Of a stretch of 64,000 nt of DNA, positions 32,892 through 45,111 are shown in pieces; position 1 is the first letter of the stretch, and each line of letters starts with the position of its first letter. The notes under the pieces were generated by a model. It was not told the DNA's origin, ran no database searches, and was given only the letters and a program-made list of their open reading frames with translations. Origin of the DNA: Medicago truncatula (taxonomy: Eukaryota; Streptophyta; Magnoliopsida; Fabales; Fabaceae); contig NC_053042.1 of the NCBI RefSeq assembly GCF_003473485.1, positions 34,252,762-34,316,761 on the forward strand, given 5' to 3'. The position numbers and the translations under genes are program-made.

Positions 32892-35800
32892 TCATGGATT
32901 CTTTGTCTGCACAAGTAAACAGACACTTCAAATTTTCACATATCTAGTAAGGAGCAACATAATGAAACTAAAAATTTTCCTTTGTTTATGCAAAAACAGA
33001 AAGAAATGTAGTAGCAAAGTACATATGAATATGATTGTGTGAGAGTCACTCTCAAAATAATATGCTATTTTGAAAAATTAAGGTTCTGTTTTGTGTAGAA
33101 AAGATTTTCTGTTATGATTTTCTATTTTTACTTTTAATAAAAAACTATGACTTCACTTTAGATTTGTTTTTTGTTTTCAAATATTTGTACAAGAAAGTTT
33201 GTTTTTACTGTTTCCTTTACATATACATGAAAAACATAAAACAATCTGACAAAAATTCCCATTTTGTAATTAAAGGCGAAAATACTAAATAAAGCCAATC
33301 AAATTGTCACCAAAAAGGCATAAAATAAAAAATTCAGCAGGAATGAAATTACCTTGTTCAGGTATTTTTCCTGAATTTTCAATGCTTCTTTACATGCTTT
33401 TTTAGCATCAAGGCTTGAGGTTATGTCACCCAAGATCTGAAGAGATAGTTTCATGTGAGATACATGCAGAAACGCAATGCAAGAACATAACATATATGCA
33501 CACGTATAAGTAAGGGATGGAAAGAAAGGGAGGACCTTGACAACATCATCCACACCCTTGGCCTCGGTTAAAATCCGCTTATTCTTGGTCTCAAGAACAC
33601 TAGCAACAAGAAAGATGGCCAGTGCACTACATTCTTCTGTGCGGCCTGTCTTTACAATTTTTCTCTCAAACTTTCCATATTGCTGCAGAACTTTGTTATT
33701 TACTGCAGTTGTCGGAGCTTTTGTTTTAGCACCCTCTGGATCCTCGTACTTGGTAAAGATGTTTGGGTTGTATTCCATGCCCCACATCAACTGGAAACAA
33801 TCTATATTATGTCTTAAAATGAGCTATAAATTTGAAATACTCTCTATCTCATCAAAAGAATCAGAAAACAGAAGCTCCTCAAAGCAAAAGTGACAATTTA
33901 TGTTGTCATAGGAATAGATCCTTACCTCCCAAAGATACAAAGTATCTGCAAAAGAAAATTCTCTTCGGAAAAGAACCATCAGCATGCGAAACGCAAAAAG
34001 ATACTCTCCACCATCTAAATCCTCTGCGAAATTAAAAGAGATAAAGGTTGGTTTCCTCCTCGTACATTTATACAGAAGAAAGCTTCTTCATGCCGAGACA
34101 GATTTGAAACAAGGTCTCAGGTAATGTCTCCCAATTAAGGGAGAGGTCCCCAAACAACTACAGACAACAAATATTAATAGCATGCAGTTGTGTGTATGTC
34201 CTTTTTCTGTTATCAAAAGCAACCTTGCAACAAGAATATATGATTGTCAAAAGAGACAAGTTGTTTCCGTAAACTTCCACCACTTCCATGGGGTATCAGC
34301 TTAGTGATCAGAGTTGACATTGTAACCTCAAGGGACGGAGTTGAAAACTCCTCAGAAACGGTTGTAAAATGACCATTAGTGTCACTTTAACTAGTTATAA
34401 TTTCCCCCTTAAAAAAACACTTCCACCACGTGGAAGCATATGACTCTGATTGAAAATAAAGATTAGAAGAATCTGAACCATGAAACTATTACTCATGCAT
34501 ATTAGAAGTTTCAAAAACAAGCTTTACATACCAAGGTGATGATGAAGTTTGGGATCAACTGTTTTCATTATCTGTGAGAGTGTGCCCAACTGAGTTTGCA
34601 CCCCCATTGAAGTTGCAGTGACCCTGAAGTTCTCTCTCTGTTATGGGACATAGGCAGGAATGTAAAAAGTAAAAACAACAGTTCGGTTTTACTTTACATT
34701 ACAAAAGTGCCACCTTTTTACTTTGTTTTCTATTTTCAGATGTTTGCATAAGAAACGGTGAAAAGAATAAAATATTGTTGTTGTGGTGTTTCCTACACAA
34801 AACATCAAAAAACATGCAATAAAGGGAAAACAAAGTGGCATGCTAATTAAAGGTGAAAAAATAAACGAAAATAAAATATTTATTCTCCTATCAAACAAGG
34901 CCTCCCTCAGATGGAGATTAAACATTTTTCAGTCTTCAAATGAAAACAAAATTAAAGGCCTAATGTTATCAAACTGAACAGTAATTTTTTTCTGTTGATT
35001 AACATAATGTTCATCTTAGTGTGTTATCTAGCCTACCATCCTTCGCATCGCACGGTCAAAGCACCAAAAGCAATCTGCTTCATTCTCAATAAGAATAACC
35101 AAAGGTGAGCAAATATCATTCATTCCTGCAAATGAAATAATCCATTAAAAATATCTGAAATTTCTTAAGCTCTTGCACTTTAACATTAAAAAATTGAAAG
35201 GTATAGTCATCTACCTTGTACGTAACCAATATCATTGTCCAACCAAGCATAAATTGATAGAACATCCCAAAGTTTTGATTGATTAGCTTCAATTTCATAA
35301 AAGGCAAGTGCTCGGTCTGTTCGAACAACATCCAGACCTACAATGCAAAATAATCAATTGCCATTACAGATGCTTATTAAACCAAACATAATAAAAAAAC
35401 AGGATTTTGTTAACGAGTGCCTTAAGGGCATCGGTTAAGGATTCCATAAAAGGAAAATTTGTCTTGAAGATACAAGTTTTGACTTTTGTGAATGTAATAA
35501 TTACACCCATTTTTATACAGATTTACTTCTTTTAGTTTATTAACCAATGCTCTTAGGGCCCTCATTGGTGTTCTCCTAAAAAATATAATTGAGTATTTAT
35601 GCAGTATCATATACTTACCAATCTGATGTAATAACTGCAGCCACTGCACAACTTTCTTATCTGAAGTCTTAATCTTTACCAAAGAAGGATCTATTGGCTG
35701 GCCATCATCACCGACGAGGGGTGTTGTAACAAATTTCCCACTACCAAGGACTGGGACTATCTTTTGACATTCAGCTTTCCACATATCATACTGCCCCCTG

Positions 35801-37099
35801 GATAATAATTTACATAAAGATTTCATGCTTTGTTTGTTTTCAATCAAAATAAAGATCAAAAAAAGGAGGAAAAAAAATGGGATTAACACCCTAAAAAATT
35901 TGTCCCACCAGATGCCTATTAGAAAAATCAGTAAAAGATTATTAGGAGGAAACATGGGAAGCTACCCAATATTATGCTCACATTCTTTGGGAGATCGAAA
36001 TGTTAAAAGATATGTAAAGATCTTGATATTATGTTAGAGTACTTTAGACCATTGCTGTTAACTTCCCGATCAGAATTCTAAAAACCCACGATTTTGCGAT
36101 TTTGCTCTGCCTTACCGATCTGGATCGTGAGTAGAATCCTGAACTATACAAAATCCCTTCGAAATCAGATTAGTTTCTTGTCTTAGACTTTCTTAGAGTA
36201 TCTCTCACGACTAGTTTCCATATTTCTTTGTTATTATCATAATTTGTTTTGCTACTCAACTAGGAATTAGAATCTTGTCTAGAATAAATATAAGGGTTAG
36301 TGTTTACTCTTTTTACATAAAATCATAAGCATCAATCATATCAAACCATGATCATAATTGAAAGTCTTTATTCTTTCTTTTCCCTCTTTATCTGAAACCC
36401 TGTGTTAGATAATAAGTTATAAGCCTTTTGTAAAATTAATTGGGCTAAGGGATTATGGGTACTTTAGTATTTTATGTTTTACTATATATTCTCTATTGCA
36501 ACCTCTTATTTTGACAAGCTATTGGTATTCTATGAAACCCTAGCCTACATTGTTGTTCCCATTCTCTATTTTGCGTTGTTATTATTAACACCCTATAACT
36601 TCAACACGAGAATTTATCTTGTGCATATAGCCATATACTATGAAGCACCAAGCATAAACTTGATAGGAAGCATGGCCATCCAAGAGGTAAAATTTTTAGT
36701 CTCGTATAATACAACGGTGCAGTAGTGGCAATGGTCACAATCGTAGAAATAGAAATAGGAAATAACCACAATGATTAGGACAAAATGGCAATGGCAACAG
36801 CAGGAAACAAGAGAATTTATCTTGTGCATATAGCCATATACTATGAACAGAAACATATTATTTTATTCCTCTTGTCCTTATGTTATAGGTTATAATCCTA
36901 CAGAAACATATTTAATTGAAAATATACCTCCGGCGTTGCTTGATCTCATTCCGTTCTTCAGATGTACTGTTGGGATCATAACAACCAAGTAAGAACTCCC
37001 ATACCTCCCCTTTGATTGAAGGATGGACACCCTACATAATGTATAGAAAGAAACACAGCATAAGCACAAATCAGAAGGAACAGAAACACTGTAGTAATA

Positions 37100-37132
<33 letters not shown>

Positions 37133-39330
37133 CAGAGAGAGACACACGTATATGACAATGATTGATTGTAACTTTTACTGACATGTGTTGTCATAAAAAC
37201 ACACAGCACATCAAATGGTTATGATGAATCACATGATACACTGCCTCTTTCTCATAGAAAAATGTCTGATGCAAATGGAAGTTGGGAGTATCACTACACG
37301 CTACAAACTATTGAAAAAGAGTCACCATACAATTAAACGGTAGTTATCAGAATAATTATAAACCCACAAACATACAGAAAAACTCACAAACAGGCCAGCA
37401 ATGCAATGATAAACGATATACGAGTAAAGAATATAAGTTACCCCTCGCTGTATTCGTCTCAGAACTTTTGCAATGTCCAAACGACCTTCTTCATTAAATG
37501 CTGAATTCCATCTTCTTGCACTTAAAGTCTTGCCAGACTGCGGAAATAAAAACAATGTATAAATCACAAGATAAATTTTAATCAAAACAGCAAAGAAAAA
37601 AATATAGAGAAATAAAACCACCAACTCGCTCAAGTATATATAATAACAATATTTGTGGGATTCATTTTGAGTTCTTAAAGAGTTACAACAGTAGACTAAC
37701 AAGTTGGTAAGTGTTCTGAAATATGAAGGCTGTGTTTGGTAACACAAAAAAGCTAGCTTATAGCTTGTTGGATTAGCTTATAAGCTCGTTAGAAGAAAAC
37801 GTGACGTGTTTGGTAACAAGCTTTTTTCATGAGCTTATAGCATTTTTTGAAAAGCTATTTCAAGTAGCTTTTTAGCTTATAGCTGGTAGCTTTTTATATT
37901 TTCTTCCAACTTTAACCTTATTAATTTAATTAATTATTTTTTTTAATTAAACAAGTATCCATGTTCATCTTTATAACCGCCCCATTTTTTCCCTTAAATA
38001 AAATGTCGTTTTTTTTAAGGAGCACTTTATATATATATATATAATATTTTTTATGGAAATGCTTTATATTTTGTTATAACTAACCTGTCGTACACCACAC
38101 AAAAAATAACTAGCCTATTTTTTTTTTTAAAGGAAAAAATAACTAGTCTATTGTACGTTGTAAAATTTTATATATTCTACCTCACATTTTGTTTCCACAT
38201 TTCTCTTATTTTTGGGACTCATTAAGCAGAGATCAAAATTGTTAGTGAATTTTTTTTTAGGATTAAAGGTCGAAGAATTTTTTTATGGAGACTAAGACCA
38301 AAAGTTTGAATATTTATAGGGACCAAAAACATATTTAACTATAATTAAAAATATTAAAAAATAAATACATTACAAAAAAAATGTGTGTGTCTATATGTAT
38401 ATTAAAAAAAAACATGTCCTTTTATGTCATTTTATATTTATCAGCCACTTCAACAGCTAATTTTACCAAACACATTATTTTTAATAAGCAAGCTTTTCAG
38501 CTATAAGCTATCAGCTACCAGCTATCAGCTAGCTTTTCAGCTATCAGCTAGCTTATAGCTTCTTTTTACCAAACAGAGCCGAAGTGTCATAGCAGGCCTA
38601 CCAAAAAAGAGTTAAAAAACCTCCAATGAAGTTCGCAATTGGAGATACTCACAGCCAATGTTGTCAAATGGCTGGTTTAGCATAGCAAGATTTGAAAAAT
38701 TTGTCATAGTTAGATGATACATCGTTTTAGTATAAACAGTCATCAAATAGCAGTTATAGTGGGAATGCAATAAAACGTGTTATCAAATCGCACTTCTAAC
38801 AAACTGCTATTTTGTGCGATACGAGATTGACAATGTTGACCTTAGCATAAATTTTCAATCATGCAATAGCATACTATTTATTAGGGCATTGCTCGACACA
38901 TCCAAAATTGAAATATGTCCGGCATTCGAATCCAGGATTTTTCACTTATTCACCTTAGAGGGTGAAACTTTGGCCACCAGACTACTTGACCAAAAAAATA
39001 ACATATCCAAAAGGATACGGACACGGGACAGACACTGACACACCGGCACAACTGATAATTTGAAAAAATCACATAATTTAGTGTAACTGCAAGTGTCGAC
39101 AACGGGACACGCCAAATCTGAGGAGTGTCCGTGCTTCATAGGTACAAACATACAATGAAACATTTGATATAGAAGTGCATTTGGGATAAAAACAAAAGCT
39201 TCACCCTTGGTTTAAAACGAGTTGTTGGAACATCGGCTTTGCATTCTGGTCGAATGGGGTAGAAATCATTCAACTCAGTAGTTCCAGAACGCTTCATAAG
39301 AACACTTAACAATCCAAAACAACCGATCAT
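32892..39330 (-). CDS. TBC-domain RabGAP, Gyp7/TBC1D15-like
   Basis: Eleven coding exons: 39205-39330, 37442-37537, 36928-37031, 35619-35797, 35215-35337, 35037-35125, 34532-34637, 33926-34023, 33536-33790, 33353-33436 and 32892-32906. All have GT/AG junctions, and they close to 424 aa. The protein starts with the plant-typical FYPIRPECKADVPTTRFKPR and SGKTLSARRW, then a TBC domain. The arginine finger is IGLDVVRTDR (IxxDxxR) and the glutamine finger IGYVQGMND, both intact. LYLWELMWGMEYNPNIF follows. It should stimulate GTP hydrolysis by a Rab GTPase in vesicle traffic; the Rab partner cannot be told from sequence. The last coding exon has only 15 bp. Intron 1 (1.67 kb) holds a MITE and a SINE fragment. 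Confidence 0.92.
36608..36847. repeat. 37-bp direct repeat in RabGAP intron 3
   Basis: An exact 37-bp sequence (GAGAATTTATCTTGTGCATA onward) occurs at 36608-36644 and again at 36811-36847, with about 166 bp between. It may mark a local duplication or an excised or rearranged insertion. Confidence 0.8.
37099..37146. repeat. CA/GA microsatellite in RabGAP intron 2
   Basis: Runs of ACACAC with one AAAC interruption, followed by a short GAGAGA stretch. Intronic, with no coding effect. Confidence 0.9.
37728..38580. mobile_element. 853-bp MITE-like element in RabGAP intron 1
   Basis: The left end GGCTGTGTTTGGTAA and the complement of the right end (GGCTCTGTTTGGTAA) form inverted repeats, followed on both sides by clustered AGCTTATAGC/AGCTATAAGC subterminal motifs. 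GAA flanks both sides (37725-37727 and 38581-38583), a possible 3-bp target duplication. The middle (about 38230-38340) resembles half of another MITE with GGGACCAAAAACATATTTAA. Non-coding; superfamily undecided between Harbinger and hAT. Confidence 0.7.
38905..38998 (+). mobile_element. 5'-truncated SINE fragment
   Basis: Carries a box-B-like GGCATTCGAATCC, CTTATTCACC and the family 3' end GCCACCAGACTACTTGACCA followed by an A run. Box A is missing. Lies in intron 1 of the RabGAP gene. Confidence 0.6.
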
Positions 39331-40060
39331 CTACTTCTCAACCCTCTTGAATTTCAACAATGTTGCTATTTGCTATAGACCCATCACGAACATTTTCTGC
39401 ACATTGAAAACAAACCCAACAAAAAAAATTAAAATTTTATTTCGTGATAGGGAAAAAAATCAAAAGGGTCAATTTAATCGTTACCGATTATATCTGATCC
39501 TGCAAAGATTCTGAAGAATACCCAGTTGAGGAAACAGAAAGTACCTTTGCGATTTGAGAAATGGTGAATGGAAAATTTCGCAAGATTGTGAGGAAGAGAG
39601 AGAAGGGAATGAGTGTTGAATAGAATAATCCGCAAAATGGAACAATGATTGAGATTGTGATTGATGTTAGAACAGAACAAGAGACAACAATACTATGATG
39701 CTAATATAAGCTTTTTTCTGAACGGTTATTTGTCTTCATTTTCATCAATGTCCTATTTTGGAGGAAGGGTTAATTTCGTAAAATTAATAGATCAACTACA
39801 CGATAAATATTAAATGACATACAAAGTATTCTTAATTTATAATAAAATTTATATGAATTAATATTTAAATATTTATAAATTTTATTTAAATTTATTATTT
39901 AATAGTACTATCTTTTTTATATTATTAATTGATTTTATTCGCTAAAATTTTATTTTATTTTTATTTTTATTTTATTTTATGTATATTATATATTTATTTT
40001 ATCTAAAAAATAACTAATTAAAGAGAAATGAAGAAACCTCGGTGTAAAAACGAGAAGGAA
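39331..40060. other. 5' leader and promoter of the RabGAP gene
   Basis: The minus strand has a plausible leader. CTTATATTAG near 39707 could be the TATA element, and a GT donor in CGCAAAGGTACTTTC at about 39540 suggests an intron in the 5' UTR. Beyond 39720 the DNA is very AT-rich and empty. Confidence 0.45.
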
Positions 40061-40214
40061 GGAAAATTGCCGTGAGTTTAGCTTAGTTGGTAGAGATATT
40101 GCATTTTATATGTAGGGGTCGGGGTTCGAACCCCGGACACTCCACTTCTCCACAGTTAAATTGTGTGAGCTTTAGTCATTAGCCTATTTAACCAAAAAAA
40201 AAAAAAATAAGAAA
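40061..40214 (+). mobile_element. Intact tRNA-derived SINE
   Basis: 154 bp between GAGAAGGAA repeats (40052-40060 and 40215-40223). Box A (TTAGCTTAGTTGGTAGAG) and box B (GGGGTTCGAACCCC) are both well conserved, followed by the family body (CACTTCTCCACAGTTAAATT) and a long A tail. The best-preserved copy of this SINE family in the window. Confidence 0.85.
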
Positions 40215-40779
40215 GAGAAGGAACCGTAGTAAACTACAACGTGGTGATAGACAACAGTTGATGTGGTATGAGAGATGACAAACGATCAATGGTAAAAACG
40301 TGCAATGAATGAGGAAATGCAAGAGAAAGAAGCGAGGGATTCTTGGTGTTTGTTTCTTTTTTGTGATGTCAAATAACTTAATATAGATGTCAAATGTGAT
40401 ATTTCATATTTTGGCCCATTTAATACTTATTTGTTTTATTTTCAATTATAACTCATTCGGGTTTGCTTGGTGGTATTGACTTGAGATTAGGGAGTGTGCT
40501 CCTACTCAAGATCTCAAGTTCGATTTTCTCGATTTCAATTATAATATAAAGAGTAAAAATTGAAGAAAAATTTATAAGCTATAAGCTCAAATTCTAATCA
40601 AAATAATAGCATCTAAACTATAAGTTATAAGCTAGTGAATTAGTTATAAACTCGTTATAAAATTATTGTTATCAATAATGCGAGTTTATAAACTATAGGT
40701 TATAAACAAATGTTTTGCTTTTTTTTTTTGTAGAGGGAAATGTTTTGGTCTTAGACAATGACTATAATGACTATTGTTA
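40215..40779. other. Intergenic, no recognised gene
   Basis: AT-rich sequence. Positions 40771-40779 are the left target duplication CTATTGTTA of the next element. Confidence 0.5.
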
Positions 40780-41631
40780 GACTGGTGCTAGTCACACAAA
40801 AAAAAAAAACAAGTTACATTCAAATTTATTTAAAATTTTACAATAATATCAAAATTGCTCTCTTCATGTAAATTTCTAAAAATCCATCTTTTATGATCAT
40901 TCTGAACCCTTACCCCCCTTCATCCACAAATCACCATAGATGTGCAACCAAGATCTGAATCAACATCTTTGTTATTGATATGTACTATATTCATAAAGGT
41001 TAGTGAATTTCATGAGTTTCATTTTCGATGAGTTTCTATTTGTTTATTGTTTGTTTTGGTATGAGATATGCTTGTCAATTTGATTTTAAGTGAGAGGTTA
41101 GTGTAAATTAAGTTTACGTGTATGTATATAAAAGGGGTTAGTGTAGTTTACGTATGTAGGTTAATGTAAATTCAAATTTACGTATGTTCAATTTAGGTTA
41201 GTGTAAATTCAGTTTACTTACTTTCAATCTAGGTTAATGTAAATTAAGTTTACTTATGTTCAATTTAGGTTAATGTAAATTCTGTTTACTTATGTTCAAT
41301 CTAGGTTAATGTAAATTAAGTTTACTTATGTTCAATTTAGGTTAATGTAAATTTAGTTTACGTGTGTATATAGTATGTATATAAGAGGTTAGTGTAAATT
41401 CAGTTTACTTACGTTCAATCTAGGTTAATGTAAATTAAGTTTACTTACGTTCAATTTAGGTTATTTAGTTTACATATGTATATAGTATGTATATAAGAGG
41501 TTAGTGTAAATTCAGTTTACTTACGTTCAATCTAGGTTAATGTAAATTAAGTTTACTTATGTTCAATTTATGGGTATATTAGTCATTCTGGGGTGTAACT
41601 TGTTTTTTTTTGGGTGTGACTAGCACCAGTC
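40780..41631. mobile_element. Mutator-type non-autonomous element with minisatellite core
   Basis: Terminal inverted repeats start GACTGGTGCTAGTCACAC at the left and end GTGTGACTAGCACCAGTC at the right, and each is followed inward by an A/T run and AAGTTACA. An exact 9-bp duplication CTATTGTTA flanks the element (40771-40779 and 41632-41640). The inner half is the tandem repeat at 41094-41575. No transposase is present; the element is 852 bp. Confidence 0.9.
41094..41575. repeat. Minisatellite of about 37-bp units
   Basis: Units follow the pattern GGTTAATGTAAATTAAGTTT + ACTTATGTTCAATTTAG, with about a dozen full and partial copies and a higher-order block containing GTATATAGTATGTATATAAG that recurs. 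Each unit holds an imperfect palindrome GTAAATT-AAGTTTAC. Confidence 0.9.
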
Positions 41632-41687
41632 CTATTGTTATTACAAAAAAAAAAAAAAAAAAACTATAATGACTAAAGGGAGACTAT

Positions 41688-41779
41688 TTTTTATTTTTTT
41701 GGGTGTTAGGGTAGGAACCCCAAACGTTGCATATATCATGCATTGTCTTTACCAAGTGAGCTAAGCCCATAGGGACAAG
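41688..41779 (-). mobile_element. SINE fragment, minus orientation
   Basis: Enclosed by AAAGGGAGACTAT/AAAGGGGGACTAT (41675-41687 and 41780-41792, 12 of 13). A left T run, the complement of box B (GGTAGGAACCCC) and the complement of box A (CAAGTGAGCTAAGCCCAT) identify the same SINE family, shortened in its body. Confidence 0.8.
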
Positions 41780-41792
41780 AAAGGGGGACTAT

Positions 41793-43407
41793 ATATAGCC
41801 CCACATGTGTTTATAATCGTCAATACACTCCTACAAAATGAATATCCTGCAAAGAAATTGTGTAAATGATTTATTTCTTAGAGATACAAGATACAATCAA
41901 TTTCAACGGTTAGGGTTTATTTTTTTGACGCAAGCAAACTCATGTATTTCATTCATAATAATAATTAATAATTAATGTTTTGAAAATTGGAATGATCATC
42001 CATACGAAAAAGGTTATGGGTTATTGATTTACTAATTGAAAGAGATAAAATCAGATAATTTGATCGTATGACGCGGTCTCTCTACAAAAACAGTATTTAT
42101 ATTAAATCGGATAGCTCAGTTTAAAAAAAATCTATAAAAACTAATTGTATATAATATATAATGTAATAAAAACATATTTTTTTGACAAAATAATAAAAAC
42201 ATATATTTTATACCTAAAGAATACATATCTTATCTAACTAAAAAATATTGAAAAATTGTTTTTGAATTCACAATTATAGACAGTAGTAATAAAAATATAT
42301 TTTATATTTCATGAAAAAAAAATAATTTGTAATTAAGTATAATAAAAATTGTGTATCACCAAAAAAAGATTTTATTTGTAAAATCGTAAATATATTAAAT
42401 CATAAAATGTTAAACTATCATGCTACTATATTATATTACTATGATGACCAGCCGTGGCTCTTAATCGTTGTACATGGCAGCAACCACATCTTTCTTCTTC
42501 TTCTAGAAGTTATGAATTCAATTAAAAGTTTATCTTAACAATGGTTTTTAGGGAAGAAGAAGGGTCTCCATGTATATTTTATTGGGTTTTTCTATCATGT
42601 GCAAATTTGCACATGATAACAAATTTAAAATAGTAACTTTGACTTGGAACTTGTGCATTTTATATTAAATATGTAGGTTTTTAATAATTAATTGTTGGTT
42701 TTCAATAAAAAGTTACTATTTTTAGTAGCCTTAACATGTGCAAGTTTTAACAGGTTAAACAAACCCTAATTTATTAGTGGTTTATAAATCATCATCTTAA
42801 TTGTATTTTGAGATAGTTTTAATTGTGGGGGTGGCTTCACCTAGTTTTTTGCTTGATTTGGTGGATTGCTACTTGTATTTTCATCGATGGTTTTAATGCA
42901 TGGATAGAATACTAACTATACTTTTTAAATTGATGGTTTTAGTGTCACTTGTACTTGTTGTCCCTAGAAGTAATAATTTTGTTTGATGTTTTTTTAAAAA
43001 AAAAACGTTATCAAGGATTTGAATGTGAATTTGAGTTGGGATTAAATTCATTTTTATAAAACTAGTTTGTATGGTGACGGATGCTTAAGTTTTATGAACA
43101 CTTCTCTCAAAAAAAAAAAAAAGTTTTATGAACACTATATAAGATACATATCCAGTGGCGTTGTCAGGATCTAAACTTTTGAACGTTCTAATTTTTTATT
43201 ATTGAATGTTTACTTCGTTGTTATATTAATTTACGGATGTATCGAAATTATGAATAAATTTACATGTGTCTATTTTATTAGTCGTTTTAGTCCCTAAATT
43301 TGTTTTTAAATAGTTAATTTAGTCTTCAAAAGTGTTTTTGTTGTTCAATTTAGTCCATAAAATTACAAGGACAGGGTCATTGGTAATATGTTTTGAATTT
43401 AGTTATA
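41793..43407. other. First copy of the P450 upstream block
   Basis: No gene. Positions about 41925-42830 resemble 45238-45910 (shared ACGCAAGCAAACTCATG, CTATCATGCTA, AATGGTT...GGAAGAA and TGGTTTATA stretches). A third short copy lies at about 49060-49210. It is part of the segmental duplication upstream of the P450. Confidence 0.55.
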
Positions 43408-43869
43408 GGATTAAATATGTTTTTAGTCCATTTAAATATGTCAACTTTTCATTTTAGTTCCTCTAAAATTTTCAATCTTCACTTTTGGTCCCTCTTTTAA
43501 AGTAAACTCATATGTAGAAATCATATTTTTTAATACAATTTTCTAGAAAAATTCAAAATATTATAAGAATCACTCCAAAAAAAAATTAGAATTTATTGAC
43601 AAAACATGAATTTAATATGAATTTTTATATGTTTTACCGTTAAAAATTCATATTTAATTTATGTTTTGTTAAAAAATTCTAATTTCTTTTAGGAAGTTTT
43701 TTAAAATATTTTACACATTTCTGCACAATTTCATTAAAAAATACAAAAATAAAATAAAAATAAGGACCAAAAGTAGTGATTGAAAATTTAATAGGGACTA
43801 AAAGTTGAAGGAAAATTTTAAAGGGACTAAAACGAAAAGTTGAAATAGCGACCAAAAACATATTAACCC
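43408..43869. mobile_element. Mutator-type MITE, 462 bp
   Basis: The left end GGATTAAATATGTTTTTAGT and the complement of the right end (GGGTTAATATGTTTTTGGTC) are inverted repeats. They continue inward with AACTTTTCATTTTAGT / AACTTTTCGTTTTAGT. The 9-bp flanks TTAGTTATA/TTAGATATA (43399-43407 and 43870-43878) match at 8 of 9. No coding content. Confidence 0.75.
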
Positions 43870-44711
43870 TTAGATATATTTAAAACTCATAGTATTAGTG
43901 TCCCACACATCCAATGATTAAAATAGTTGTTTGTCTATCTAAAAACAAAAGAGAGTTGGTGCAAAGCTAGTATTTGAGGGGGTTCAGCTGCACGCCCTCG
44001 GTTGTAGGCTTGTAGTTGGCTCCGCCCATGCATATATCTATTCTTTAGACTGTGTGGACTAAGGAAACTCAAATGCCAGGCTGCTAAAGAAAGACCACAA
44101 TGAAGTCAGACTTTTCAACGCTTATAATTTTCTGAGAATTCATTTTCATGGAGGATTTATGTTGATTCTAACACCATCATTTCGGCGTAGGAATTTTCAA
44201 ATCATTGTCCATAATACTTTTTTTATCTGGGAATAAACCTAGGTAGCATGCAGGACAAATTTTTGAGGATGTAGAGGACCAATTATAGGACAACTCCTCT
44301 TCCAACCCATGTACCAAGTTCACGAACCATGGACCACACTCACTAGACCATCAATGATGAACCCCTTTAGCTTCTGCATCATAAGAGACATTTCTTTTAC
44401 TCTTCCACAATCTATATCAACCTAAACATGTAGTATACCTATTAATTGAGTGTTACGTAGGAATTACTACTTGTAATTTTCAACCACCCACTTAAATGTC
44501 ATGCACCAAAGGAGAAAGCAAGTCAATTAAGTTTGCATTTGTGTTTATACATTCTAAGAATATAGTAAGCGTCAGAAAGGGCAACACTTCAAGGTGTGAA
44601 ATGGTTAATTCTCCATGCACTAAAGACTATAAAAGTGTAAAGTATGTACACATTTTATAAGCATACATTAAAAACACATGCAATTCGAAACATACCTAAA
44701 TTAAATCTACA

Positions 44712-44756
44712 ATGTGCATGATTCAATGTATTGGAGAATTTGTATCCACTATATTG
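44712..44756 (+). pseudogene. Truncated P450 start, first copy
   Basis: ATG at 44712 followed by about 15 codons nearly identical to the start of the P450 at 46537 (MCMIQCIGEFVSTIL against MCMIQCIGGFVAILF). Homology then stops. Its promoter with a TATA box is preserved, but the gene body is absent. Confidence 0.7.
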
Positions 44757-45049
44757 GTGAGACAACCTTGTACCATTTAAAAGAAGCAAATTTTAATCCC
44801 AAAAACATTACTGGATTGTTCAGTTCGATCATCAATTACTTGTGTCATACTAATTAGAAGCAAAATAGTATATGTTATGACTACATCAGTGAGGTTGGTT
44901 CAAAAAATGAAACTGCTATACCTTCCACCTTGAGTATAGAACCAATTACAAATTTGGTTTTGAATTTGGTGTTGTTTGATTAAACAGCCGAGAATGTAAA
45001 TCCTCATATAGATCATGCTATTTGAAATAAGTAAACCCTCATCATTATA

Positions 45050-45056
<7 letters not shown>

Positions 45057-45108
<52 letters not shown>
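45057..45108. repeat. (TA)n microsatellite
   Basis: About 26 TA units, intergenic. Confidence 0.95.
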
Positions 45109-45111
<3 letters not shown>

